Origin: an uncultured Clostridia bacterium
GTDB lineage: Bacteria; Bacillota; Clostridia; TANB77; CAG-508
Direction of reading: 5' to 3'
NCBI GenBank assembly: GCA_947630235.1
Contig: CANRGN010000001.1
Coordinates: 68,508-119,196, forward strand
DNA: 50,689 nucleotides
Positions 8,497 through 16,661 of this stretch are shown piece after piece. Below the pieces are notes generated by a model. That model did not search any database. It was not told the origin of the DNA and saw only the letters and a list, made by a program, of their open reading frames with translations. Each line of letters begins with the position of its first letter. Position 1 is the stretch's first letter. The position numbers and the translations under genes were made by a program.

Positions 8497-8605
8497 AATA
8501 ATGAATAGTGAATAGTGAATAATGAATAATAAATTATGAATTATGAATTTTTAATAATAAATTATTCATTATTCACTATTCATTATTCATTATTCATTAT
8601 TCATT
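8497..8605. repeat. hairpin of TGAATAA/TGAATAG heptad repeats
   Basis: Iterated ATGAATA and GTGAATA units on the left (8497-8530) are mirrored by ATTATTCATT units on the right (8561-8605). The inner 21 bp (8510-8530 with 8561-8581) pair perfectly and the outer part almost so. It fills the gap between the DUF951 gene and gltX. It could be a simple-sequence hairpin or a small REP/MITE-like element. Confidence 0.75.
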
Positions 8606-8620
8606 AAAAATTATAAGTTA

Positions 8621-10240
8621 TTATGCTCTTTTAAGCAATCTCTCTTTACCAATAATCTTCATAATTTCAAACAAATCTGGTGTTTGACTTCTTCTGGTTA
8701 ATTTTACTCTTAGAACAGTACTTATATCTCCAACATGGCCTTTGTATTTATCTGGATTTGCTTTATATTCTTTTACTTCTCTAGCGTATCCAAGTTCTTC
8801 TGCTAAATCTTTTATTTTATTAAACCAAGTTTCTTTATCATCATTTTCATCATAATATTTTTCAAAATACAATTTAACAATTTTTTCAATTTCTTCTTTA
8901 TCATTTATTTTTTGATAATCATATTCTTCACTAGATGCTTCAAATTTATCATCATACATATAACTAATAATATATTTTAAATCAGACCATTTTGCTATAT
9001 CTTTTCTAGGCTTTTGATTTCCTCTTTCAATTCCTAAAACTTTTAAAGAATACTCTTTATCCTCTAACATTTCTAAAAGCTCTTTATCATATTCCTTTGC
9101 CCATGAATAAGCTAAATTATATACTTCATCTGCAGAATATCTAGATATAACATTTTTAGAAACATCTAGCATTTTTACCATATCAAATAATGCTCCAGAT
9201 ACTCCCATTTTTTTCATATCAAATGGAAAATCATAAAGTGATTTATCAGGATTTTGCTTTCTCCAAATTTCAAAATTTGAATTTGCTATATTCATTAAAT
9301 ATTCATTAACAGAATCTTTTGGTATACCTTCTTCTTTATAATAGCTTACAGCTGCTTCAGGATCTTTTCTTTTACTTAATTTTCTTTTACCTCCATCTTC
9401 CTGTTTCATTAATGCTGCTGTATGAGCATATTTTGGAGCTTTAAATCCTAAAACATAAAAAAGTTGTAAATGAAGTGGAACAGATGCTACCCATTCATCT
9501 CCACGAGTAACTAAAGTTGTTCCCATTAAGTGATCATCTATTACATGTGCAAAATGATATGTTGGAAGACCATCTGATTTTATTATAACTATATCTTGAT
9601 CATTTTCTGGCATATCAATATTGCCTTTTATTACATCTTTGTGTTTTATTTTTTTATCTGGATTTCCTGGAGATTTTAATCTTATTATATAAGGATCTCC
9701 ATTTTTTATTTTTTCTATTGCCATATCTATAGGCATATTTCTATATTTTGCCCATTTTCCATAATATCCAGTTCTTTCTTTTGCAGATTCTTGATCAGCC
9801 CTGATTTTATCTAATTCTTCTGTACTACAGAAACATGGATAAGCTTTACCTTCTTCTAATAATTTTTTTGCATAAGACTCATATATATCTTTTCTTTCAC
9901 TTTGAAGATATGGACCATATTCTCCTTTTCCAATTGTTTCATCAGGAGATACATCATAATCATCTAATGCTTTCAAAATTCCTTCTACGCCATTTTCAAC
10001 TTCTCTTTTTTGATCTGTATCTTCTATTCTTACAAAAAAAACACCATCTGTTTGTTTGGCTATTTTTTTTGCTATTAAACTCTGATATAAACCTCCTATA
10101 TGAACAAAACCTGTAGGACTAGGTGCATATCTAACGACTTGAGCTCCTTCTTTTAAATTTCTTTGAGGATATTTATTTTCATAATATTCTACACCTTTTA
10201 CATTAGGAAAAATTAAATTTGCTAAATCTTTACTATCCAT
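8621..10240 (-). CDS. gltX: glutamate-tRNA ligase
   Basis: The 539-residue class I synthetase has the nucleotide-binding signature PSPTGFVHIGG (HIGH-type) near residue 40 and KLSKRKD (KMSKS-type) near residue 295. The FVRIEDTDQKREVENGVEGI and DGLPTYHFAHVIDDHLMG blocks are typical of GluRS. It is longer than the 480-490 residues of many GluRS because of a larger C-terminal region. No Gln-specific features are visible. A GGGGG-type ribosome site lies upstream of the start. It makes Glu-tRNA(Glu), and also Glu-tRNA(Gln) where a GatCAB pathway exists, which this window cannot show. Confidence 0.95.
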   Translation of the reverse strand: MDSKDLANLIFPNVKGVEYYENKYPQRNLKEGAQVVRYAPSPTGFVHIGGLYQSLIAKKIAKQTDGVFFVRIEDTDQKREVENGVEGILKALDDYDVSPDETIGKGEYGPYLQSERKDIYESYAKKLLEEGKAYPCFCSTEELDKIRADQESAKERTGYYGKWAKYRNMPIDMAIEKIKNGDPYIIRLKSPGNPDKKIKHKDVIKGNIDMPENDQDIVIIKSDGLPTYHFAHVIDDHLMGTTLVTRGDEWVASVPLHLQLFYVLGFKAPKYAHTAALMKQEDGGKRKLSKRKDPEAAVSYYKEEGIPKDSVNEYLMNIANSNFEIWRKQNPDKSLYDFPFDMKKMGVSGALFDMVKMLDVSKNVISRYSADEVYNLAYSWAKEYDKELLEMLEDKEYSLKVLGIERGNQKPRKDIAKWSDLKYIISYMYDDKFEASSEEYDYQKINDKEEIEKIVKLYFEKYYDENDDKETWFNKIKDLAEELGYAREVKEYKANPDKYKGHVGDISTVLRVKLTRRSQTPDLFEIMKIIGKERLLKRA

Positions 10241-10312
10241 TATTTAGGCCCCCTTTTATTTACTCGTTAAATTATATAATCTTATCAAATTAAAGTCAAT
10301 AGAATTAAATCT

Positions 10313-10350
10313 AAAAAGGCTATTACACTCAAAGTATAATAGCCTTTTTT
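10313..10350 (-). terminator. terminator after the sortase gene
   Basis: AAAAAGGCTATTA and TAATAGCCTTTTTT arms enclose a short loop just beyond the sortase stop, between convergently placed ends on the minus strand. Confidence 0.8.
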
Positions 10351-10359
10351 ACTATATTT

Positions 10360-11292
10360 TTAATCAGCTCTAGCTTTTACAACAAATCTATTTGCATCTC
10401 TATTATAACATGTTATTAAAGTAACTTCAGTATATCCATTTGTAAGCTGACTTGTGCATGAATTATCATATGGATTAATTATTTGCGTATCGTAAACTGT
10501 ATATGTTAAAGTTTTACTAGATAAATCTGTTATTTCTATCTTAGCTCCAACTTTTATTTTAGGAAGTTTGCTAAAAAATTTCTTAGACTCATAATTATGT
10601 CCTAATACTACCATATTACCTTTTTGATTAGGATCTGCTCCCCAATATTTTGTTAAAGAAATTTTTAGTAAATCGTTAGACGTACTAGATAATACTGGAT
10701 AATTTATACCTAAACTAGGAATATTTAAATTAGCTATAATATGATATTTTTCTCCTGATGATGTTACATAACTATTTTGACTTAATACTTTAGATTCAAC
10801 ACCTACATCTTTAACAGAATTAACAAACAAATCATCATCTACACGAAGCTTTGTAAGTTCACTATCTATATATGTAGGGTTTTCAATTGGTTCATTATTA
10901 TCATCATTAAAATCTTCACTATCATAATCATTACTAAAATCCCATAATATAGTATTTACCACATGATTATCTAAATCTTCTACAATTCCTTTTGATAATT
11001 GAACATTAAAATTTACTATAACATCATTCATATCAACTACATTATAATTTGAATATATTTCTACACTTAACAAATATATTATAATAACAAAACATATAAG
11101 AGATACTAAAGGAATTGAAAAAATAATTTTCCTTTTTTCTCCTTTTGAATTAATTCGATACTGTATATTTTTAGATTTTTCATTATTTTTTCTTGACTTT
11201 TTAGTTGTGTTATAGTTAATTTTACTATTAGAATTTTTCTTATTTAATTTATCTTGTTTTAAATTAGAATTAGCTCTAATTCTTTTTCTCAT
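10360..11292 (-). CDS. membrane-anchored sortase (class D/E-like)
   Basis: The 310-residue transpeptidase attaches surface proteins to the cell wall. A long, very basic cytoplasmic N-terminus (about 50 residues) precedes one membrane segment (about residues 55-75), an acidic linker, and the sortase barrel from about residue 165. The catalytic triad is visible as H232 in VVLGHNY, C295 in TLITC and R302 in NRFVVKA. The TLITC form and single N-terminal anchor suggest class D or E over class A or B. Its direct upstream neighbour encodes a surface protein ending in an MPYTG sorting signal, a plausible substrate. A terminator separates the two genes, and AAGGAG precedes this start. Confidence 0.88.
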   Translation of the reverse strand: MRKRIRANSNLKQDKLNKKNSNSKINYNTTKKSRKNNEKSKNIQYRINSKGEKRKIIFSIPLVSLICFVIIIYLLSVEIYSNYNVVDMNDVIVNFNVQLSKGIVEDLDNHVVNTILWDFSNDYDSEDFNDDNNEPIENPTYIDSELTKLRVDDDLFVNSVKDVGVESKVLSQNSYVTSSGEKYHIIANLNIPSLGINYPVLSSTSNDLLKISLTKYWGADPNQKGNMVVLGHNYESKKFFSKLPKIKVGAKIEITDLSSKTLTYTVYDTQIINPYDNSCTSQLTNGYTEVTLITCYNRDANRFVVKARAD

Positions 11293-11341
11293 GTAAAACT
11301 CCTTAATATATTAAAATTTAACTATATATTTTTATAATTCA

Positions 11342-11371
11342 AAAGCCTAAATCATTTTATAATTTAGGCTT
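11342..11371 (-). terminator. terminator after the leucine-rich-repeat gene
   Basis: AAGCCTAAAT and ATTTAGGCTT pair on the minus strand between the LRR gene and the sortase gene; the T tract is short, so read-through into the sortase gene is possible. Confidence 0.7.
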
Positions 11372-11392
11372 CTACCTCATTATTTTATTTAA

Positions 11393-13036
11393 TTATTTTT
11401 TTAAATTTTTTTTATTTTGATATACAGTATAACCTACTATTATTGCTAAAAGAACTAATAAAACTGTAATACTTATAATTTGACTAGTTATACCTGTATA
11501 TGGCATTTTTCCAGTAGCTGTAGTTCCATCAGATTTTTGAGCACTTTGAGCTGGTTGTTGAGCTTGAGCTTGTTGTGCTTGTTGTGTTTGTTGTGCTTGC
11601 TCAACTTGTTGTTCTGTTGGTGTTTGTTGAGCATTAGAATTTTGTGCTTGTTGATCATTATTAGTTTCATTATTATCTGAATTTTGTACACCTTTACTTC
11701 CATTATAAGATACAGATATAACAGAATTTTTAAATACGCCATCTTTAATATTTATCTTTCCAACTTTATCAATATCTAAAATTTTAAATTTTAAATTTTC
11801 AGAATCCAAACGACCATTTTCAACAATTGGGTCTAAATCACTATTATAAAAATATGCAAAGAATAATAAATTGCTATAATCACTATTTTTAGAAAGATCT
11901 ACTTCTTGAGTTCCAATAGATAAAGAAATATTTTGATTATTCATTTTTAAATTTTGTATTATATTATTATTTATTGTATTTGCAAAAAATTCAGGAATAT
12001 TTTTAATTTTATTATAAGATATATCTAATGTTTGTAAATTACTTAATGAAGGAATATTTTCTATAGTTTCTAATTGATTATTTTTTAAATTTAAATCTTT
12101 TAAACCTGTCAATTCTATTTTGGAAATGCTTGATATTTTATTGTTTTGTAAGTTTAATTTAGATAACTTATCTAATTTCGTAATTGAATTTATGTTTGTA
12201 ATCTTATTATCATTTAAATTTAATTCTGTTAATTCTTTTAAACTAGAAATTCCAGAAACATCTGTTATTAAATTATAAGATAAATCTAATTTTGTTAATG
12301 CAGTAAAATTAGATAATGCAGATGTAGATACAATTTCATTGTTAGATAAATCCAAAGTTTTTAATTTATTAGAACTTTTTTTTGTTGATTGTGAATCAGC
12401 ATTTTCTCCATCAGTTGAATCTGCTTCTCCTGAATCAGCTTCTCCTGAATCTTCATTATCTGAAGATAGTTCTTCTTCATTAGATTGTTTGTCATTTTCA
12501 GCTTCTTGAGTATCCTCACTTGAATTACTTTCACTATTGCTTCCTTGACTTGAGCCTTTAATTACAAACTTTGAAATGTCTTTTATTTTATTATTATTCA
12601 AATTTAAAGTCTCTAATTCAGTTAAACTAGATAATTTAGAAATATCCTTTATTTTATTATTACTTAAATTCAAAGATGTTAAACTTGTTAATGTTTCTAA
12701 TCCAGTTATATTTTCAATATTTTTACCAGATAAATTTAAGTTAGTTGTGCTAGATAAAGTTTTACTATCAATTTCTATTATTAGAAGTTTATCATCTTTT
12801 TTTGTTGGATTATTTATTTGCTCACATAAAGCTTTATATAAAGCTTTATCCTCACACATAATCAATATTTTTTCTTTATTATCATTGCTTACATCCTGTA
12901 CACTAGTAGATCCATTATCATTTTCTTTTGTTTCTGAAGCATCTTCAGCCTCTGTTGCTATAGAATAATTTCCTATTACTGAAAACATCATTAAAATTAT
13001 AAAAAATACTATAAAAATTTTCTTTAGTTTCAACAT
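11393..13036 (-). CDS. leucine-rich-repeat surface protein with MPYTG sorting signal
   Basis: The 547-residue product has a signal peptide (residues 1-28), then internalin-like 22-residue repeats of the form LTSLNLSNNKIKDIS. The repeats are interrupted at about residues 160-225 by an acidic Ser/Glu/Asp-rich insert and then resume. After the repeats comes a small beta-rich region, then a Gln/Ala-rich stalk (about 455-500), MPYTG at 511-515, a hydrophobic segment and a KK-rich tail. This is a standard wall-sorting layout with Met in place of the usual Leu. It is expected to be displayed outside the cell and to bind a protein or glycan ligand. AGGGGGA precedes the start. The adjacent sortase is its likely partner. 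Confidence 0.88.
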   Translation of the reverse strand: MLKLKKIFIVFFIILMMFSVIGNYSIATEAEDASETKENDNGSTSVQDVSNDNKEKILIMCEDKALYKALCEQINNPTKKDDKLLIIEIDSKTLSSTTNLNLSGKNIENITGLETLTSLTSLNLSNNKIKDISKLSSLTELETLNLNNNKIKDISKFVIKGSSQGSNSESNSSEDTQEAENDKQSNEEELSSDNEDSGEADSGEADSTDGENADSQSTKKSSNKLKTLDLSNNEIVSTSALSNFTALTKLDLSYNLITDVSGISSLKELTELNLNDNKITNINSITKLDKLSKLNLQNNKISSISKIELTGLKDLNLKNNQLETIENIPSLSNLQTLDISYNKIKNIPEFFANTINNNIIQNLKMNNQNISLSIGTQEVDLSKNSDYSNLLFFAYFYNSDLDPIVENGRLDSENLKFKILDIDKVGKINIKDGVFKNSVISVSYNGSKGVQNSDNNETNNDQQAQNSNAQQTPTEQQVEQAQQTQQAQQAQAQQPAQSAQKSDGTTATGKMPYTGITSQIISITVLLVLLAIIVGYTVYQNKKNLKK

Positions 13037-13147
13037 AATTTCCCCCTATTATTTATGATAATTTAAGTATAACACAAATTATTTATATATTTAGCTATTT
13101 TACACAAAAGAAACAAAAATGATAAATTTGTAATTTATATGAAACAA

Positions 13148-13182
13148 AAAAATCTAAGAACATATTTTTGCTCTTAGATTTT
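13148..13182 (-). terminator. terminator after the unknown membrane-anchored protein
   Basis: AAAATCTAAGA and TCTTAGATTTT form an 11-bp stem just past the stop codon at 13187. Confidence 0.75.
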
Positions 13183-13186
13183 AATT

Positions 13187-14011
13187 CTATTCTTTTATAA
13201 TTGTATATCCATTATCTTCATACTGTTTAGAATTTGGTTCAATAATATCATTTTCCTTTACTGTACTTATACTTAAATTTGTATCAAACTCTATTCTATT
13301 TTCTTCTTTATTTTTTGATATAAGAACTATATCATATTTAGCCAATAATCCACTTGCTTTTTCTATCCAAAAATCATAGCTTATTTCTAATCCTTTTTCT
13401 TGATATTGTTTTAAAAGCTCTAATTGCTCTTCTGAAATTAAATTTTTAAGCTCACTAAAATCTTTAAGTGTAATTCTTTCAACAATACATTCAAAATTAT
13501 TATATGTTTCATCTTTTATGTATTTTAATTCTATATCATTACAATTTAACAATGTTAAAACTATATTAGCAAGCACATTTCTACAATTATTATCTAATTT
13601 TTTATGACTAATTTCGTATGTTTTGTTTTTCTTAGAAATAGTAATATAAGTATTAGAATCTTTATCGTAATAAACTTCTTTATCAGATGTTGTATAATAA
13701 AATTTATTATTAAAAACTTTTCCAGTTACTAAATCATTATATTCATAATAGTTAAAACTATAATTTTCACAATCATTTGCAGATTCTAAAAATACCTTCA
13801 AATCTTCTTTCGTATAATTATTTCCAAATAAACTAAATTTATAATTTAATTCTTTAGATTGCATTCTTTTTATATTAGCATTTCGTTCTCCATCTATAAT
13901 CATTGTAGCAAAAAAAGCAATACATAATACTATTAATAATATAGAAATAGTAATAATTAAAGATTTAGTTGCCATTCCATTTTGATTATCTTTAATCTTA
14001 AGTAAATTCAT
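13187..14011 (-). CDS. membrane-anchored extracytoplasmic protein, unknown function
   Basis: The 274-residue product has a short cytoplasmic N-terminus, one membrane segment (about residues 14-36) and a large extracytoplasmic domain. That domain is rich in Asn, Lys and Tyr and includes paired Cys residues (NDCENYS, NNCRNV, NCNDIEL, FECIVE). I chose the ATG at 14011 because GGAGGAAA sits immediately upstream; an in-frame ATG seven codons earlier has no ribosome site. The alternation of beta strands and the FECIVERI segment vaguely recalls LolA/LppX-type sigma-factor-regulatory or lipoprotein-like domains, but I cannot assign a family. It lies between the RNase J and LRR genes. Confidence 0.6.
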   Translation of the reverse strand: MNLLKIKDNQNGMATKSLIITISILLIVLCIAFFATMIIDGERNANIKRMQSKELNYKFSLFGNNYTKEDLKVFLESANDCENYSFNYYEYNDLVTGKVFNNKFYYTTSDKEVYYDKDSNTYITISKKNKTYEISHKKLDNNCRNVLANIVLTLLNCNDIELKYIKDETYNNFECIVERITLKDFSELKNLISEEQLELLKQYQEKGLEISYDFWIEKASGLLAKYDIVLISKNKEENRIEFDTNLSISTVKENDIIEPNSKQYEDNGYTIIKE

Positions 14012-14100
14012 ATTTTCCTCCACAAAGTACAAATAAAACTTTTTTATTTTCTATAAATTAATAATATCAATAATATTTTATTTTGTCAAAAAAATTTTTG

Positions 14101-15939
14101 CTATACCTCCATTATAATTGGTAAAATCATTGGATTTCTTTTTGTTTCTTTATAAATATATTCTCTTAAATTATCTTTTATAACACTTTTTATAGTTGCC
14201 CAATCTGTTATATGGTTTTCTTCACATTTTGAAAGTTCTCTTTTTATCATAACTTTTACATCATCTATTAAATTTTCTGATTCTCTAACATATACAAAAC
14301 CTCTTGAAATAATATCTGGTCCTGCAATGATTTCACCAGAACTTGAATCCATTGTTAATACAACTATAATTAAACCATCTTGAGATAAATGTTGACGATC
14401 TCTTAATACTATATTTCCTACATCTCCAACACCTAAACCATCAACCATAACTCTTCCCCAAGGAACTATTCCTCCGAATTTAGCTTCATCTTCATTTAGT
14501 TCTAGAATTCTTCCATTAGTCATCATAAATATATCTTTAGTATCCATACCTAAAGATTTTGCTGTATCTCTATGTGCCATAAGTTGACGATATTCTCCAT
14601 GAACAGGTACAAAATATTTTGGTCTAACTAAAGAAAGCATCAATTTTTGTTCTTCTTGACAAGCATGTCCTGAAACATGTACCTCAGCTAAAGAACTATA
14701 TACTACATCAGCTCCTATTTTCATTAAATCATCTATAACATTTGCAACAAATTTTTCATTTCCTGGAATTGGAGTTGCAGATATTATTACTAAATCATTT
14801 GCTGTTATATTTACTTTTTTATGTTCACCATTAGCCATTCTAGTTAATGCAGCCATAGGTTCACCTTGACTTCCTGTAGTAATTATAACTAGTTTATCAT
14901 CAGTATAATTTTTTATCATGTCTATATCTATAAATATATTATTAGGTGCTTTTATATAACCAAGCTTTACTGCAGTTTCTATCATATTTATCATACTTCT
15001 TCCACAAACTGCGATTTTTCTTTTTGTTGCCACTGCAGAATTAACAATTTGTTGTACTCTATGAACATTTGATGCAAATGTTGCAACTACAATTCTTTTT
15101 GTACAATTAAGGAAAAATTTATCAAAAACTTCCCCAACTGTTTTTTCAGACATTGTATAACCTTTTCTTTCTGAATTTGTACTATCAGATAAAAGAGCTA
15201 ATACTCCTTTGTTTCCTAGTTCGGCAAGTCTACCTAAATCCATTTTTTCATCATCAATAGGAGTATAATCTATTTTAAAATCACCTGTATGAACCACAGT
15301 TCCAACTGGAGTATGAATAGCTAATGCAACAGAATCTGGTATACTATGACAACTTCTAATAAATTCTACTCTAAATTTTCCAAGCACGATTGTTTGTCCT
15401 TGTTTTACTATATTTAATTTTGTAGAGTTTACTAATCTATGCTCTTCTAATTTATTTGAAATTAAACCAGCTGTTAATTTTGTAGCATAAATTGGTACAT
15501 TTATTTGTTTTAAAAAATATGGAATAGAACCTATATGATCTTCATGACCATGAGTTATAACCATACCTCTTATTTTGTCTTTATTTCTCTCTAAATAAGT
15601 AAAATCTGGTATAACTAAATCGATTCCAAGCATATCATCCTCTGGAAACGCAACACCACAATCTACTATAATTATATCATTTCCATATTCGAAAACTGTT
15701 ATGTTTTTTCCTATTTCTTGCAGACCACCTAGTGGAATTATTTTTAAAGATTCTTTTTTAAATCCAAATTTTTCTTTTGCCCCAACTTCTTCTTTACTCT
15801 CTTTTTTATTTTTTTTTGAACTTCTAGTCCCTTTCTTTAAAGTATCTGACTTTTTATTTAGAGCTTTTCTTACTTTATTTTCAGCCCCATGTGAAAAAGC
15901 ATCTTTTTCTATTTTCTTTTGAATTTTTTCTTCTCTCAT
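14101..15939 (-). CDS. rnjA: ribonuclease J
   Basis: The 612-residue metallo-beta-lactamase/beta-CASP nuclease carries out 5'-to-3' exo- and endonucleolytic mRNA decay and rRNA maturation in Firmicutes. After a 55-residue Lys-rich extension, the core starts KIIPLGGLQEIGKN. It contains the metal site HGHEDH, HTGDFKID, LLSDSTNSERKG, and the beta-CASP motifs ATFASNVHR and TTGSQGEPMAAL. VSGHACQEE and PVHGEYRQL complete the metal and RNA site, and a C-terminal domain follows. The basic N-terminal extension is longer than in B. subtilis RNase J1. Which paralogue it represents cannot be decided here. Confidence 0.95.
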   Translation of the reverse strand: MREEKIQKKIEKDAFSHGAENKVRKALNKKSDTLKKGTRSSKKNKKESKEEVGAKEKFGFKKESLKIIPLGGLQEIGKNITVFEYGNDIIIVDCGVAFPEDDMLGIDLVIPDFTYLERNKDKIRGMVITHGHEDHIGSIPYFLKQINVPIYATKLTAGLISNKLEEHRLVNSTKLNIVKQGQTIVLGKFRVEFIRSCHSIPDSVALAIHTPVGTVVHTGDFKIDYTPIDDEKMDLGRLAELGNKGVLALLSDSTNSERKGYTMSEKTVGEVFDKFFLNCTKRIVVATFASNVHRVQQIVNSAVATKRKIAVCGRSMINMIETAVKLGYIKAPNNIFIDIDMIKNYTDDKLVIITTGSQGEPMAALTRMANGEHKKVNITANDLVIISATPIPGNEKFVANVIDDLMKIGADVVYSSLAEVHVSGHACQEEQKLMLSLVRPKYFVPVHGEYRQLMAHRDTAKSLGMDTKDIFMMTNGRILELNEDEAKFGGIVPWGRVMVDGLGVGDVGNIVLRDRQHLSQDGLIIVVLTMDSSSGEIIAGPDIISRGFVYVRESENLIDDVKVMIKRELSKCEENHITDWATIKSVIKDNLREYIYKETKRNPMILPIIMEV

Positions 15940-16309
15940 TTATAATCTCTTTCCTTTCTACTAGAGCTATATATAAATATGTTATTAATGCATAAAATTT
16001 AAACGTAAATTAAGGATTTTATTATAAATAATTTTAAGAAAATAAACTCTCATATACAAATTTCTTAAAATCTAATTATAAAAAATATAATTAAATAAAC
16101 ATTTACAATACAAACATTTTATTAACAAAAACCAAAATTACAAAACGAAATTAAGATGTAACATAAAAATACCCGCACCATTTTATGTTTACACCTATTT
16201 TCTTATTAAATTTTTTCCGAACATTAAAATATTTTATATACAATCTCTTTATTATATGGATAATTATAATATATTATCCTTATTTTGTCAAATTAAAAAA
16301 TAAAGAAAT
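15940..16309. other. AT-rich intergenic region, no gene seen
   Basis: This stretch between RNase J and the duplicated 3' region of surface protein 1 has stops in all frames and no convincing ribosome site. It presumably holds the rnjA promoter, but no clear -35/-10 pair stands out. Confidence 0.5.
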
Positions 16310-16661
16310 TTTATAGGTACGTATCAAGTAAATGAAGACTTTTATCTTTTATTTAACAAATTATTTATAATATTTTTACACTTAACTTTATTTTATAAAA
16401 TTATATATACATTAAAAAATGCTAGATAAATATTATTATCTAGCATTTTTCTATTTCATATTTAACTATAATTATTTTTCTATAAGATTTTTTAATTTTA
16501 TATTCTAATTTTAGTTTTATTTAGATTTTTTTCTATTTTTCTTCTTATTTTTATTCATTTTTAATTTTAAAATTATAGCACTTGAAATCAAGATTACTAT
16601 AATATAAATCAATATATTATCTCCTGTTTTTATCCCTTCAATCATTTCATTTATTTTATTT
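16310..16661. repeat. 352-bp direct repeat, copy 1 (3' end and trailer of surface protein 1)
   Basis: The stretch is nearly identical to 24799-25150, differing at only a handful of bases. It includes a 200-bp trailer beginning TTTATAGGTACGTATCAAG, the terminator, and the last 45 or so codons of the surface-protein gene. It marks a duplication or gene-conversion tract. Confidence 0.92.
16414..16450 (-). terminator. terminator after surface protein 1
   Basis: ATGCTAGATAA and TTATCTAGCAT form a perfect 11-bp stem flanked by A and T runs on both sides, so it could act bidirectionally. An identical copy follows surface protein 2. Confidence 0.85.

Noticed and set aside
8497..8605. CRISPR-like array
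   Set aside because: The units are contiguous 7-mers without spacers and are arranged as one inverted hairpin, and there are no cas genes in the window.
11480..11742. Frames on both strands over the Gln-rich stalk of the LRR protein
   Set aside because: Out-of-frame readings of a CAA/CAG-rich repeat; no start signals.
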